Shown: positions 12,794-27,638 of the stretch, in pieces
Layout: each line of letters opens with the position of its first letter
Position numbering within the stretch: the stretch's first letter is position 1
Source of the DNA: Mycteria americana
Lineage: Eukaryota; Chordata; Aves; Ciconiiformes; Ciconiidae
Assembly (NCBI RefSeq): GCF_035582795.1
Contig: NC_134366.1
Span: 31,171,661-31,235,660, forward strand
DNA length: 64,000 nucleotides
Direction: 5' to 3'
Translations under genes and position numbers: made by a program
The notes under the pieces: generated by a model
The model's input: the letters and a program-made list of their open reading frames with translations, nothing else
Database searches by the model: none
What the model was told of the DNA's origin: nothing

Positions 12794-15700
12794 TGGTGTT
12801 TAAGGTCACAGGAGCTAAATGCATATAAGGTTGGACCCAGAAATTTTATTTTCTCAATGGAAAAAAATCCCACAAAAATACACTGTTATTACAATCCGTA
12901 TAGTGAGAGAATACATTTGCACTAAACATCCTGCTAGAAAGATTTGGATTTGCCTCTCTCTTGACCGTGATAAAAAGGGAAAACTCACAGAACTATTAAA
13001 TGGAATTAGGAAAAAGGCAAAAATTCTTATTAAGAGATTGTGTAGATGTGTCTCATATTTTGCTTATTAAGCTTACACAGAAAGTTTCTCACCTTCTTAT
13101 GAAGTGAAGAAAAAGGTGTGATCTTTTAATGTCACATATTTGATGGTATCATGAGCACTATATGTGACCAGGTGGCTCGTAGCCTGGGAAGTAGAGCACA
13201 GCAAACCACTGACGGCTTTATCAATTTCCTAATCTAGCATTCCAGGTCATCTTCAAGGCCGCAGGCTCTAAAGAAACAGCAGCAAATGTCTTCTGAAGCA
13301 CCAAATGTCTCTATGGAGTGCAGCTGAATATTAAAATCGAGTTTTGCATCACCATCATGGTGTGACTAATATTCAGGGTTTGTAACTTACAGATCTAGAA
13401 CATCATTAACAAAAAGCACCAAAATGGTTCAGGCTTTGTCTTCTAATTTCAATTCATCTTTGATAAAAATTCTTAGATGTTGACAGCATGAGATAAATAA
13501 GACTGTCTTTGTGTGTGTCTCATTTTTCTCTTTGGAAGTGCATTAATACAACATCACAAAAAGGAGAGCCACTGTTTCTTGTTGCAGATAGGAGCCTATG
13601 GCACTAAGAGCACATGTTTCTTCTCCAGAATACTGAGCAGTAATTGAACAGGCTGCTAATACAGACCCAGGTCATGGAGACAAACATCTCATACAGCATC
13701 CATTAGCCCACTGAGGCAGAAAAGGGGTAGGATATGGAAGAGCTAATACAAGTCATGTGAGAAACTGGGATGGGGCCATAAAAACTATCATTTCTACAAA
13801 AAAAAAAACCCAACCACAAAAAGAAAAAAATCATAGATGATAGATTGGAAAACTCATGAAAACCTGTCTATACAAAAACATACTGCATTTTAAAGAACTA
13901 GTCTGAATGCTTCATTTCTCATCTATCTGCACTGCATCTAGAATTCAAAATATTTAAGAAAACAGTGCACATCGTATCAAACTGATACCATATCACTCTG
14001 TGGCAACTTAGTTATCAGAAGAAAAGGCCCTCCACTCAAATAATGTGGTTTTGTGGCTTTTCTGTTTGTGTGTGTGTCTGTCATTTTGGGGTGGTTTTTT
14101 TGTTTTTGTTTTGTTGTTTTCTTAAAATAGATTCCGCATGAAAAATCCCAACTTTCATGTGCTTCATAACTTTGTTAAATAAGTTATTAACAGCCAACTC
14201 GGTAACTGGAAAGTGTATGTATTTGGGCAATGATCACATCTCAGAAGAAGTAATTCTCAACCTGAAGTTAGAAGATAAAAGTCACATTAAACCAACTACA
14301 GTAACCATTATGTAAATGGCAGATACTGTGCTGCTTGGTGCAACACTAATGGGTTGATTTATCAAGAAAGATTAGAGTTCAGTAAGCGCAGTTCAGCTAA
14401 GTGAGAGCCAAGGGGCATGACACCTGACAAATACTCTTCTTGAGTAATCTAGTCATGAAGGGAAAAAGGGTTACAGAAAAAGGCAAACTAGCTATAAAAT
14501 GATGCGACACAGACACTAGTGTAGTCTTTCAATTACAGTGATAGAAACCCTACTGCTTAAGATATTTACAATAAACGTAAAGCAGAGCTTGGGGAAGACA
14601 TGGCAGATTAGGAAGAAAGAAGAAAGGATGGGCAATTATTCAGCCTCATTAAATTTTTCATCAGAAGCAGCAAACTATCATAGTTTGAGCATTTCCTTTT
14701 TTCATTACAGTGCTTTTTAATATTGGGATCCAACCAATTATGTTCAAACTAATTCCCAGAATACTGTGAGAATGTAGCTACTTTCAGAAGTTTTTCCACA
14801 TTAACGAACTGCATTATTTTTTCATTAGAAGCTGCAGTGTGTCTGAGACATACAAAGTGGGGAACAAAAAACCACCCTGAACAGAACACATTCTCCAAAA
14901 AGCCCTTGGCTTCCTTAATGAGTTTCTATCTTCAGGGAGCCTGCTTCATCTTTACTTTAAAAATTTCAAAACCAAAAGCAACACTACTACTTCAAATGGA
15001 CTTCTTGTTTATAACCAAGTGCAGCAAATTAGATGAAGTCTCTGCCTGTTAGCTCCAGTCACAGGTGAAGTTATATAACACAAAAGAAATTTTTTTTTTT
15101 TTTTTTTTAATTGCCATGCTATCTTTGATGTTCCACACTTCAATTTTTATGTTTGGTTGGTTTTTTTTCCCCAGATGTGCTATTCATTAATCTGTTTTCC
15201 CTGTCTAGGTTAAACTACTTTGATAACATTCTGAAGATTTAGTAAGCCTTAGCCAATGATAACTTGTTTCTTTTTAAATACTTTCAATTAAAAAAAAAGT
15301 TAACAAAAAGGCAATATATTACCTGATTCATTATACAGAAAGCAGGGCATCTTTGTTTTATGGCTTTTTAATATATTTTGTCTTTCCTTTCCAAAATAAA
15401 TCTCTCTGGTAACACTTACATAAGAGGTGATGAAGGTCTTAAACTGAAAAGAAATTGAAAAATTAGTTGCATTAGCAACTAATATAGGCATCACAAGACT
15501 GAAAATTCATTTTTTGCTCTTCCTTTTAATATTTTATCTTTAATTAAAGTTGCACCTTTTCTTAATCTCAAGTTCTTCTTAAATCCATATTTTGTTAATG
15601 AATGCCTGCCTCTAGGAGTGGTACTCATCACTCTCAGGGGATTATATACAGTCTGGATTCCATTCATAGCATAATAATAATACATTTTCTGGATAACTAT

Positions 15701-18700
15701 GTTTTACTTGCTGAGAAAACAATATATTTAGAAAGCTATGGGCATATATTGAAAATTGTCTTTAATTTACTAAAACAGCAAGGTTATTAGTTCAGAAGAT
15801 GTATGTACAACCTTTGTGAAAGATACATAAGTGACTTTAGAAGCAAATTATCTACTATCATCTTTCTTACAATGGCTTACACCCAAACTAGCATCTATAT
15901 ATGAACAGTAACAATACATAATTTACTCTGAGACACAGGTTCACCGTTTCATCTGTTTCTAGTCCAATATGAAAGATTTCTCATTGATATGACCACATCT
16001 ATTTTCTATTTCTTAAATGGGAGTTACGAATACATTATGTAAGCAATAGATTTTGTCATTTTGAGAGACTTTTTTCTGGTTACATGGCAGTAATTTTTAT
16101 TTCACTGAATTGTTACTTCATTTCTAATCAGCAATGTCCCTTTATATGTGAGGCTGCAAAAAAACATACCTATTTTGGAAAAAACTACTTCTGCATCCAA
16201 AAGGTAAAATCTTTACTACCTAATTTTAGCTTTTGGACCCTGATCCTTAAAGATTACTTTTGGGTTAAGAGAGAAACTAAGCAGTATACTGTTCAGGATA
16301 AACTTTGAAGCACTGTAACCTAGCAAATTCAGTATTTTCAAGGGAAGGCATTTACTACCTAACATCCTCAGAGCAATAAAATGAACTTGCAGAGTTAGGA
16401 TAAGACAAAAATCTCAAAACCCAAGTTGTCTTATATCCGTATTACAAAATCATAAATTTAGAGTTACTTCCATCACATATAATAGGTAGTACGTCTGACA
16501 GAATAGCTTAAAATCTGTACTATGACAAAATAAGCAAGACTCAATTATAATTAGTACATATACCCATCATCTTGATTTATTGCATAAAGCTTTTAAAGCA
16601 TATTAAACACAGAGTGGAAAAATGAAATATTTATTGCTAGTAAATATGTAGATCACCTATACAAATCTGTCATGGTACGCACTTTGCAGAGTTTCAGATA
16701 ACTCACTTTTGTGCGGCACAGCCCATCGACTGTCCTGCGGCTCCCTACAAAGACATGGAAGTACGTATAGAAAATAACCTGAATTTCCTAGCTTTATGGT
16801 TCAGGTACCCAAACTATTCCCAAGGTGTTGACATTCATATATCAAGTTGAAATATGGAGACCCACAAGTCATTCATCCACGTCAAGTCAAAGACTACAAA
16901 TCTTCCTTGCACGCTCAGTCGCTTTATCACTCTCCCTCCTCTTCCTTTCATTATCTTCTGCATGGCACCAAGCATGTCTTACAGGAACGAGTTGGTCTTT
17001 CCAATGCTGCTGTCTAAAAAGCAATGCTGACTGTGGATTTCATTTAGGGTTACCAAAAAAAAGTGGTTTCAATGACAGCCTTCAAAGTATGCCTCTTAAA
17101 AATAGCAAGCTAAGCAGCAGCAGAGAAGATGGAATTTCTTAAAATAAATTAGTGGTATATAAAAAAAAATACACTTCTGTTATTAGAAGTGACCGCAAAT
17201 TCAAGCTGTGCTACTGTTTTAGTCAGACACTGAAGACCTAAGTAACCTACTGTTATATGTTTTTTAAGGTAGTGCCATTGGATCCACACAGCATTGTTCA
17301 GTAATGTTTTCAGACCACCACATACATACCACACATGCAAGCATGCACACACAGGTGTATGTATTGTTGATGTCGTACAAAAACAGCTTCCAGGCAGATT
17401 CATTAGAAAACTCATGTCAGTTAAAAAATTTCCATATCTGTTCATCAAGCAATCGCTGCCTTCTCTCAGCCCCCTGAGTTTTCCAATCTCACAATTTATT
17501 TTAAATATTTGTATTCAACAGAAAATAGCTGCTGGTTGCTTGCCCCATGCTTTTCATGTTTGTATTCTCCACTCATGTTAACTTCTTTCTTCCTATTTCC
17601 CGAATGTCCTAATCTCTTCCATTACATCCATTTTTACTTGCATATGACAAGTACTACAAGTGTGCTAAAGCGTTGGTTTCTTGGGAACTGTATGATAACT
17701 ATATCAAAAATCACGAGTACCAAAGTTTCTTCTGTTTTGTTTTTGCACAGAGCGCTACAGAAAACTATACTCACACATAAACATCACTTTACATGACAGG
17801 AAAGAGATTCCCAGCGTCACCACTGCAAACCACTTGCAGAGCTGAGACTGGATTCAGGATCCAGCCTCTTTACTATAACAGCCTTTTTTTTTTTTTTTTA
17901 AATAAGGTTTGATGTTCCCTGTTGCAAGATGTAGCAGTCTTACTGTTACTGTAATGGCTTTTACCCTCTTCCTCCACCTCTTCCCCTAATCAGGGCATTA
18001 TTTTGACCAAAAATCACAAGCAAATCAAGTAAAGCAGAATAAAACGGGACAAAAGTCATCACAATGTACACTTGATTCAACCACTCAGTAGAAAACTGCA
18101 AAACAAGCAAAACTCTACATAACACAAGTGATCTTTCAGGATATCAAGCACATTCATATCAAATTCAGAACAAGAGTTTTGCTACATGCAAATAGAAGAA
18201 GGGATGACTGCCAAATATGTGAACGCGGAAATGCTAAGTAACATTTAAAAACATTCCTCTTACTACTGGAGACATTTTCTCCCAACAACGCATTTTGGAA
18301 CTATTACACAGACAATCCTGCTTCCAAGGTTTTTCGAAACACTGTTTCCCTATAAAAATAATTTTCTCCTCTACTATCCTCTAGTACGGCATCTTGATAT
18401 CAGCTATTCGAACTGGTTTTGGCACTTGAAATTATTTGAATGTTATTTTAGAATGTTAATAATGTATCTTTGTAAACAGCATCTTTAACAAGTCTTAATT
18501 ATGTCATTTTGTATAAAGCTGTGGTACATAGGAACACCAGCAACCGAAGAGAATTCAATCGTGCTAGGCACTGTACAAACACAAGTCATTATAAAACAAT
18601 CTCTCTCTGTTCTATTCTTTATTTCTCTAATGGCTTAGTGGTAAAACAGCTATTCCCCAGCACACATAGGGAGAGTTATATTATTGTTCACTAATATAAA

Positions 18701-20071
18701 CATTTCATTTTGCATAATACAGGAGGTAGAAAGTAATAACGTATCTCATTAAGAAATTTCTCATTGGATTAGCAGATGTCATCAATCTTTAAAATGTTTA
18801 AGTATGTCTCATTACATCAGAAACCACTTCCAATTAATATCCTCAAACTCACTTCATGCTATATAAACAGTCTACAAAAAACAGTTACTTATTATCTCTC
18901 TCCCTCTCTCTCAAAATACCTATGGAAAACTCTTACCGGTATTTGGATATTTGAAAGCTTGCTGTGTTTCCAGCAACACCATTCACTAGGGATCACCCAA
19001 GAACCCTCCACTTGGGCCACTCAGGGCTGCATCTAATGCCACTCCTTCCCTGATTCCATGCAAATACTCCAGATTTTTCTTCTCTATTCCACAGACATAA
19101 AACCACCAAAACAATCTTGGCAATGTTCACTAAATACAGAAAGTTAATTCAAAAACACAGCTACTGTGGTCTACACTTCCAGCAATGTCAGGCGCACCAA
19201 AATGCACAGTGCTAATTAATGCTGAGAATGTGCTGATTGCTACAATAAATGTCGGTTGGATTTTGTGCGAAATCCCAGGCACTGACATGTTTAACACTGT
19301 ACAGCATTCATATGGAAGTGGTAAATAATGAGATTTCTAGGGGAGATTAATTTGTGCTAGTGGTAGCAAAACTGCTTACATTAACTTTTGTTTGACTGAG
19401 ATTTAATATCCAATACAGTTATTTTAATTGTGATCATTTAGAAAAACTTTTACCAAATAAAATGATTTTTTAGGGTTTCTAGACATGTTTCTCTCATCTA
19501 ATTCTTCCATTATTTTAGTAACTCCATATATTTTTACTGCCTTACTAGAGAGAAATAGACATAAAAAGAAAGAAGAAATCCATAAATAAAATCCCAACTC
19601 AATGCTGCTGTTGTCCCCAACTGTAGGCTCTGCCAGCCCATTGCCTCCTCTGAGGCTCCACACCAAAGAACCAGATCTTCAACTTCCATCAGTCTGAATT
19701 TAAATAGATCTTTACCCACCAAAGGAACCCACCACTTTTTTTCAGCTTCGCTAGACTAAGAGGAGATTTTTGACTGGACATACATCCAGAAAAGGGTCTC
19801 CCAGCCCCGTTACATGAAGAGGCCTTGTTTGCGGACAGAAAACAGATCACAGAGGAATACAAGAAAATAAAAAAGAGACATATATAATGAAGAAAGTTGT
19901 GAATGCAGGAAAGGACCATCAATAAACAGAATAAATATATGTAGTGTCCTAAAGCTCAGAAATTACTTTCTTGGCTACAGAATGTAGTTTAACATGAAAT
20001 TTAATTTATACCATGGCAAATATTACCTCAAAATATCGATTACTACTTGTCTTTGAGAATACTAGCCTTTA
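12794..20071. other. No gene seen, inferred THSD7A intron 1
   Basis: AT-rich unique sequence with short chance open frames only. Poly-A/T runs occur near 13798, 15091 and 17887. A block at about 19190-19400 has a more even composition and several TAAT-type sites; it is listed as a candidate conserved element under findings. Confidence 0.6.
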
Positions 20072-20527
20072 CTGGCCCAGAGGAGAGCCACAAAAATGAT
20101 CCGAGGGCTGGAGCACCTCTCCTACAAGGACAGGCTGAGAGAGTTGGGGTTGTTCAGCCTGGAGAAGAGAAGGCTGCGGGGAGACCTTATAGCAGCCTTC
20201 CAGTACTTAAAGGGGGCCTATAGGAAAGACAGGGACAGACTTTTAGCAAGGCCTGTTGTGACAGGACAAGGAGCAATGGTTTTAAACTCAGGGAGGGCAG
20301 ATTTAGACCGGATTTAAGAAAGAAATTTTTTTACAATGAGGGTGGTGAGGCACTGGAACAGGTTGCCCAGAGAGGCAGTGGAGGCCCCATCCCTGGAAAC
20401 ATTCAAGGTCAGGTTGGATGGGGCTCTGAGCAACCTGATCTGGTTGAAGAAGTCCAGCCCCTGGGGGTTGGACTAGATGACCTGTAAAGGTCCCTTCCAA
20501 TCCAAAGCATTCTGTGATTCTATGATT
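20072..20527 (+). mobile_element. CR1 LINE, 5'-truncated 3' end (old copy)
   Basis: About 455 bp of the CR1 3' end. The C-terminal part of CR1 ORF2 is readable from 20096 (the [17 protein letters not shown] block) but stops at 20315-20317 and continues only as a frame-disrupted remnant (the HWNRLP-like block near 20349). It ends in the CR1 3' signature: a GGTTGGACTAGATGACC block, a CCTTCCAATCC block and an ATTCTGTGATTCTATGATT repeat. As usual for CR1, it is 5'-truncated and has no poly-A tail or target duplication. More decayed than the copy at 45822. Confidence 0.95.
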
Positions 20528-22056
20528 TATATTTTGGGAATTGGGCTTTCTATTAAACCTGGAGTTACTGTGTTAAAAAACACGCTTCTGACACCTGAAC
20601 AACTGAGTGGATCAACAAGATAAAAAAAAAAAGACATCAACATCAAGTGGAGCTGGGAACTGTAAAGTTAAACCCTAGTCTATAAGATATTAATAAACTG
20701 AATTAATCCAACACTGGAACAGCCGGCCTACAGAACAAAACAATCCATAGCTTTTGAGGTATTCTCTTATTCCCGCGTCCCCATAAACTGCGGGATTCAG
20801 CTGATCCAGTTAGCATAAGCACTCTAGGGCACTTGCTAAAAACAATCCAGACATTCTCAGCTATCAGTACAATATGATCAACTACCATTTTCCACTTCTC
20901 TGACAGCTTCAAAATGCTATCCTACAAGTGAAGTCAACCATTAGCCCAGAGTATATTACTTGTTTATCTTAACTAGAGGCTTAAAGTATCAGCCACACTT
21001 TTTTCTATTTTCCTATCTCAGATATGGCAAAATAACTACATAAGAAAAAATTTTTCTCCAAATTTTTCTGTTCAGCAGCACAAAATTTTTCTCCAAACAT
21101 TTAAATATTTACTCTGATTTTGTTAAATAAGGACAGATTACTAAAAAATATTTACAAATAGTTTCCTTAAAGCAACCACTTTCTGCATCTCTGCTAAATG
21201 TCTTGTTGCCAAACTGCACTAAAACCCTTTTGCATTAAATCAAAGGGTTTTGCATACTTGCCTTGTACAATTTTTGTTGAATAAAAAAATCTGAAAGGAT
21301 AAATGAGGGCGAAGAGCAAGGGTGATGAACATGCCTAATGAAAATTAATATTTCCTTATTCAAGTCATAGATACACAAGCCCCATTTGACTACATAAAAG
21401 TCAGATTTAACTGGGAGACAGCCAGTAAACAGTGTGGTTGCTTAGATGCACATTACAGAATGCAATATAAGTGATAAATTCTAACTCTAATTAATATGAA
21501 TTTCTGCAGGGCGTATGTAACCAACACTTAACCATGTTCAGTCCTGGAGGATCATTTATGTTTTAAATCAGTAAGGTAACAGTAAAGCATCTTTAGCACA
21601 TTTTGCTTGAATAGTTTTTCTTCTTTGAAAAGCTGATGAAATTCAGCTTTTACTAATGTTCCTTTTATCTTACTCTGTAACTGAATACCTGAGAATCAAA
21701 AAGATGAATCCTGACAGTTTTACACTAACATTTTAAAAATCCTGACCTCTCTCTCTCTTCCTCCTCAAGGATGTGTAGGTACCAGCTCAAGTTCACCACG
21801 CCATAACTAGAGCTCTATTTTCCCTTGAAGAAGTCCTCATTGCCCTCTTTCATCATATGTGAATTCCCTTCCTGATAGTCAGGCCTCAAGTTACAACATC
21901 TTTTCTCATTTAGCATTTGCCCTAGGTCTTCACATCTAATCTGCCTCTTCAGATCATTTCTTCATAATCTCTTTAAAATCGGGAGTTTTCTATTTACTGA
22001 CATAGGCTTATCTGCCTCCAGTCCCAAGTTGCGATTACTGCAAAAATTCTTTACTT

Positions 22057-22076
22057 GGGGGGGGGGGGGGGGGGGG
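22057..22076. repeat. poly-G tract (20 G)
   Basis: An uninterrupted G20 follows TTACTT. The true length is uncertain because homopolymers slip. Confidence 0.9.
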
Positions 22077-22609
22077 ACATGACACCAAATGGGGAATTTT
22101 CTGCGATATGATGGAACAGCTTCAACAAACAAGCTGACACAACCCTTGAAAGGCAAGTGCTTTAATCAGAGGGCTGGTTAGGTAATTTTTCTCTCTCCCT
22201 CTTCCCTTGTGATCATTCCTGTCAGTGTGTATTTGGGCACATTTTGAAATGCCTGCTGGTCCTAGGAAGGCCTCCTGCCCTCCTCAGGCATTAGTAAGAG
22301 ACAGGAACATTCAGTCCTGTGAAAATAAGGACAGTCCTAGGCATATATATAAGGAAAATAAAATAAGGACATTTTATTCAGTGATTTTATGTTTGTTAGC
22401 CACCAAAGGCGTTAGAAGAGGAATTTCAGACAAAGTGTTGGAAACTCTCCTCTCTCCAATTCCACTTGTGGCACCAAACTCTTTTTAAAATAGATTTGGG
22501 CCTTGGAATGTGTGAAAATTGTAAAACCTGACAAGGATGAGATGGTACAGAGGTTGTGTTTGTTCTACTCCGTCGGTAAGTGGGAAACCAAGAGGTTAAA
22601 AATCGCGGA

Positions 22610-22627
22610 GGGGGGGGGGGGGGGGGG
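22610..22627. repeat. poly-G tract (18 G)
   Basis: G18 follows TCGCGGA. It lies about 550 bp from the G20 tract at 22057. Confidence 0.9.
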
Positions 22628-24694
22628 TTGAGACCCTAGTCCATATCAAGCAGTGAAGAAGCACGATTTGGTTACAAGATCCCACAGTAACACCTTGAAA
22701 CAGCAAAAAACATTTGTTCATAGGCTCTTCAGACGAAATAGGAGTCCCTTGCCCAGTCCTCTTCCCAAGACAATGGAACACGGGAAAATCACAAAAGCTC
22801 AGGAAGAGGCTAGGGAGAGCTCTGGGGCTGCGGAGCTTGCCACACCCCGCGGGTCCCACTGGAAACCGCTTGGCACGCTGATTTCACTCAGGGCCTCCAC
22901 TACCCGAGAGTACATGGGCTCTTCTGTATGTTTCCTACGCCCGTATTATCGCCTTTCCTCTGATTCTCCACTGCCTCAAACGTTGAGCAAGGTATTATCT
23001 AAGGACCAATTCTCACGTACTGAGACACAACATAAGCATAACAATACAGATACTTAAGTGTTCTCTTCAGGAAACAAAGACTTTTTCTCTTTAATTTTAA
23101 AAAGGCGCTGTTGCCTACAGAAAGTCTATTTCAAGCTCTACCTTTGTTAAAAAGAAGGGGAAAACATTCAACTGCCAATTGTTATACAGTAGACCAAGTC
23201 TTGGTAGCACGCAATTGCAGAGAGCTCAAATAATTCAGCTGAGCTATACTGATCTACACTATCTCAGATCTAATCAATAGTCTTTAAAACAGATAATGAT
23301 GGTAAAGGCACTGCCTCCCGGATTTTTTCTTATGACTTTTTTTTTGTTCCAGAGATATCAATCCAATGCTGCATCTTCCACTTCAAGAGTGTAACATGCA
23401 TTACTTCAACCTGTCAGAAGAAGCAATTTTACAGTGTGATCGAACCTTGCTGATTTTGTGCAGCTCTTCCGTAATCATATTAGTAACTGTAGGCAGGAAT
23501 TGCATCCAACACTGACAGCACATCACAGATCACCGTGTTGGTTGATTTAATGAAAACAAATGAAGCACAGAGTAGAAAGAAGTAAAGGAGAGTTCTGATG
23601 TGGCAAGAAATACCTACGCCTGGTCAGTTGTGTATAGAAATGGTATACGTATGGCCTGCATCATGAAATGACAGACCAAGAAAAATATGCATCCTCTTGT
23701 TTTGGAAGAGTGGTAATCGTATGGCAGTTTTTATTTAGGAATCAGCAGTCCTCACATTGTTCACTGCAAAACTTACATCAAAATCTTAGCCTATGGTGGG
23801 CAGTATAAACACAATTATAAGCTGTTCTTGAATATGAAAATTTCACTTTAAAAATAAAAGAAAGTGGGCAATAACATTTAACAAAAGTTAACACAAGCAG
23901 TTTTTTACTGAATTGAGGCACTTTTTTTTGTGCATATAAAGAAACAATTCAATAAGGCTTTTTAATAGTTAAGGTAGAATATGAATGAAATTTAAAACAT
24001 TTGAGGAACTCGCAGAAGTTCAATGCAGCAGTGTAGAACCTGAGCCAAACAACTCTTTATTGCAAATGAAATCAGCAGACTCAGAGAAGGGCAATTACTG
24101 ATGAACAAAACAAGTAATTCAAAAATTATTTCAACTTCAAAAGTCCAATGCTCCGCAGTATCTGTCCGCCTCATACCAGTGGAATCACCACCCCTTAAAA
24201 CCACAACTGCTGTTCTATGAGTTGCCAAAAACTGTTGTTCTCTACCTCAAATCATCAAGCAGACAGACACCATGACTCAACTCTTGGAATCTAGCTGTTT
24301 CATCACTGTGCTGTGAAGAGCCAGGTATTCTGCACAGATGGAGACTTTGCTTTAGTTTATGTTGAAGAAACAAGATGGCTTTCCCAGTGACCACACAAAA
24401 TGAACCAGCTGTGGTTTTGTATCTGGAAAAAAAAAAATGCATACACCAGGTCTGCATGGTATGGAATGAGAGTGTTTGGTGAGAAACCTAGTTTAAAGAC
24501 TAGTAACTATGATCAACTGTGTTCATCTAAATGCCCTTCAAAACACTGAAGGTCCATTAAACACACCATAATAGCAGCAGAAATATGCAACAGCAAATAC
24601 CCGTTCTCACAAGACATCAAAAAAAATTACAAAAGCCAAAACTGCAAAGCAGTTTCAGTTGGAGAAGTAGAAATGACTTAGTGATGGCATCCAT

Positions 24695-24800
24695 ATCACA
24701 GGATGGTGGAGATTAGAAGGGACCTCTGGAGGTCATTTAGTTCAATCTCCCTGCCCAAAGCAGGTTGTTCACAACATTGTCCATGCTGAATCAAAGATAA
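24695..24800 (-). mobile_element. CR1 LINE 3'-end fragment (reverse)
   Basis: The plus strand reads ATCACAGGATGGTGGAGAT, then AGAAGGGACCTCTGGAGGTC and a TTCAATCTCCCTGCCCAAAG block. This is the reverse complement of a CR1 3' end, whose plus sense ends in the tGATCTccAGAGGTCCCTTCC pattern. About 100 bp survive, well diverged. It carries no coding information. Confidence 0.8.
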
Positions 24801-27638
24801 TTAAAACCCAAAATGGTTAACCTGAGTGTTACAAACACCTCCGATTTCTACGGTAGTAGACAGAAGGATGGTAATAGACAGGAAAAATCATGATCCCTGA
24901 GAGGTTTTCATAGGCTGGAAGTAAACAGTTGAAATTTGAATTAGAAGAGTGTCCCCGTCCGTCCCCCGTCCGTCCCCCCCCCCAAACAACAAAAAAACCA
25001 AAACCCCATAAAACAGAATACCAACCCGTTAAAAAAAAAAAAAAAAATCCACGAAACTGTACCAGATATCACAATTGTTATTTTATAGGAGAAAAAATGC
25101 CTCAACTCAAACCTCATAACCCCTGCAGGCATCCTTAAAAAACACAATGCAGTAAACCAGTATAGAAGACATGGAGTAGCATACACCAAGACATTATTTT
25201 AAAAAAATCTTTAGAAATAAAACCCAGACACATGCAAGTCATGAACAGCACTTAGTCTGGCATCAGCTTTTGTAAATTCAATACAAAACCAGCATGTTTC
25301 TCAAAAAATGGACATAACAGGTCCCAAAAGGCATATAATCAAGCTGATTACCTAGACACACAGTCTTAGTCACACATTCCCCTGACCCGTTTCCTTCACA
25401 GGAGGAAAAGCAAAATACCATCTGAGTTGGATGAGCTCACTACCTTCAGTTTTATTATTCCCTCTGATACTTTAGCTGAACTTTATACACCCCATAGTAG
25501 ATAACCCTTCAGATTACTGACCAGCGATTCTCACAGTTCACTTTCTAGAACCTCCCACAAAGAGGAGGGGGAAAACAGCAAAACTCAATAAACAGCTAAG
25601 AAAAAGCGTGCGAAGATTTAATTGGAAGCCAAATAAAGATACACTACCTTATTCACTGCATCTTGCTATTCATTGTTTGAAAAGAGCCACTCTGACTTGT
25701 TTTTCATCATGTTATCATCAAATCGCTGATGTTACTATATTAAAAACCATACAGTGAACATGCTTATCCTATTCCTTATTGCAGGCAAAACAGAGGAGAG
25801 AGGTCACAGAAAAAGAGCTGAAAGGAAGAACCAGCTCTTCATCAGTAACTAGATCATACCTGTTCTATACAAAAGTTTAGGAGAGGTCTTTGCCAGGAAG
25901 GGAGAAAAGGGGGAGAAAACAAAAGCCAACCCAGTTTCCTTCTTGCTGGTTTAACTGGCATGACTTCAGAGCACGTGTACTATATGCAAAGTAAGCAGAG
26001 TTAAGTCCATAGCAAACTGACAGTGCGTGTTCCCAAGTATTAGTTAATGGCAGTTATTATTAGCAACCTATGTTACTATTTTAACATTTTTAAATACAAT
26101 CCATAAAACAGTTAAATGGAGGCATAATAAAATGCTGAAGAGTTTATTCTACTGATGCCTAGCAACTTAGGCTAAATGTAAAATGCTTTATGAAAATGCT
26201 ATATTATTACTGTGCTTTTGCATAAACCTGTACATGTATTTTATCTCTTTTTCAGTGTGTGCTGAACATTTACAAATCTGTAATGGAACTGAAAACTGTG
26301 TTTTGAATTTGTCAATGGTTCAAAAGAGAAAAAAAAGGGTCACTGTCATTGTGTGGCCCATCTTTCAGTCGGAAGTGAAAGTTGCAAAGGATTTTCCCTT
26401 CTTCAGATTTCTCTTTCTAGTGTTATCGGAAAGCTTGTCTTCTTGTTTAAATGAATTTCCTTTTAATCTCCTCCCTGAGCTGCTGGATAGATGGAGCCTC
26501 TTAAAAAATTCAGGATATCACTGTAATTGTAAATTGATCTGCTTCTGTGGCAGAAGGCTGGAGCCCTCCATCCAGGAAAGAGACTGTCTTCTCAAAGTTG
26601 TTTTTCAGACAAATGATTAATTTGCACTCTCTCTTACTACTATATTATCCTTTAATGGAAAAGCAGTTTTTAAACAAAACTACTACTTTTTGGATTGTTT
26701 TATTCCTGGTAATGTATAGGGAATAAAGCAACTGCCAAAGCCAATGTGAAATATCTACTGGCTTGAAATTTTTAGATTTCCTAAAGGAGACTTTGACTTT
26801 ACTTACATAGGAACTAAAATTGTATTAGACAACTAAAATGCACATATTAATCACAGCTGAAGTTCTGAATTAATGCAGTAGATGAATAGACAAAGGAAAA
26901 TTCCCCACTGATTTTTAATGCCAAGTTAAGGTTGGAACACTGTTATGACTATGCAATCTTTAAAACAGACACGTAACTCATTAGTATCAAAGTAGAGGAA
27001 ATTATCTGTCTAGTGTGGTGCTGCATCCACATAGCCTATTTGCCTTTGGCTCTTTGGTTATGAGATCTGGCATCACTTGGATTATTTCACCTAATCCATC
27101 ATTAGCTTTCACGTGTCCTATATACTGTGCAACAAACTTAAATTTAACAAACCCAACTCCCCATCAATTACCACGCTGAATATATGACATGTCAGCACAG
27201 AGCACAAAGATTAGACATGCTAAATTACGTCTTTCTTTGTGAAAAGTCAATATTTTTAGAGCACTGTTAACGTTGCTGACTCCAATTGTAACAAATGTTC
27301 CTTCCCATTGTGGACAGGCACTAATGTTCTGACCTTTGCTACTTACATACAACACAGAGCTACTAAGCAAAAATGAAAAACCTCAGAAGACACAGAAAAT
27401 ACATGAGAGATCCCAGTAAGAGTGCCACAGAGCCACAAACGTGGGTTTTACCATATTTGTTTGGCTGGTGGAATCCTGGAAGGTGACCTATTTTTTTTTC
27501 CCCTATAATCCTGCAAGTAAACATTAGTAATTTAGATTTAACTTTCTCTCTCCACACACACAAAGCACACAAAAAGGTTATTACTTACAACAAAATATAA
27601 ATACGCTGCTGTTGTGCTAACACAGCATCCTTACTTAC
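24801..27638. other. No further exon seen, inferred THSD7A intron 1 (5' part)
   Basis: A C-rich GTCC/CCGTCC repeat lies at 24952-24983 (C10 at its end) and an A16 run near 25031-25047. A 145-codon frame at 26183-26620 starts with ATG but shows no domain. The right edge is the splice donor of exon 1, GTAAGTAA on the minus strand at 27631-27638. Confidence 0.6.

Larger units (their letters stand above)
20528..24694. other. No gene seen, inferred intron; contains two G runs
   Basis: Unique sequence. Long G homopolymers at 22057-22076 and 22610-22627 flank a moderately GC-richer block (22200-23000). No open frame with a recognisable domain. Confidence 0.55.

Noticed and set aside
26183..26620. 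145-codon frame starting with ATG
   Set aside because: No domain, no splice context and low-complexity hydrophobic N-terminus. Length is within chance for a 64-kb window.
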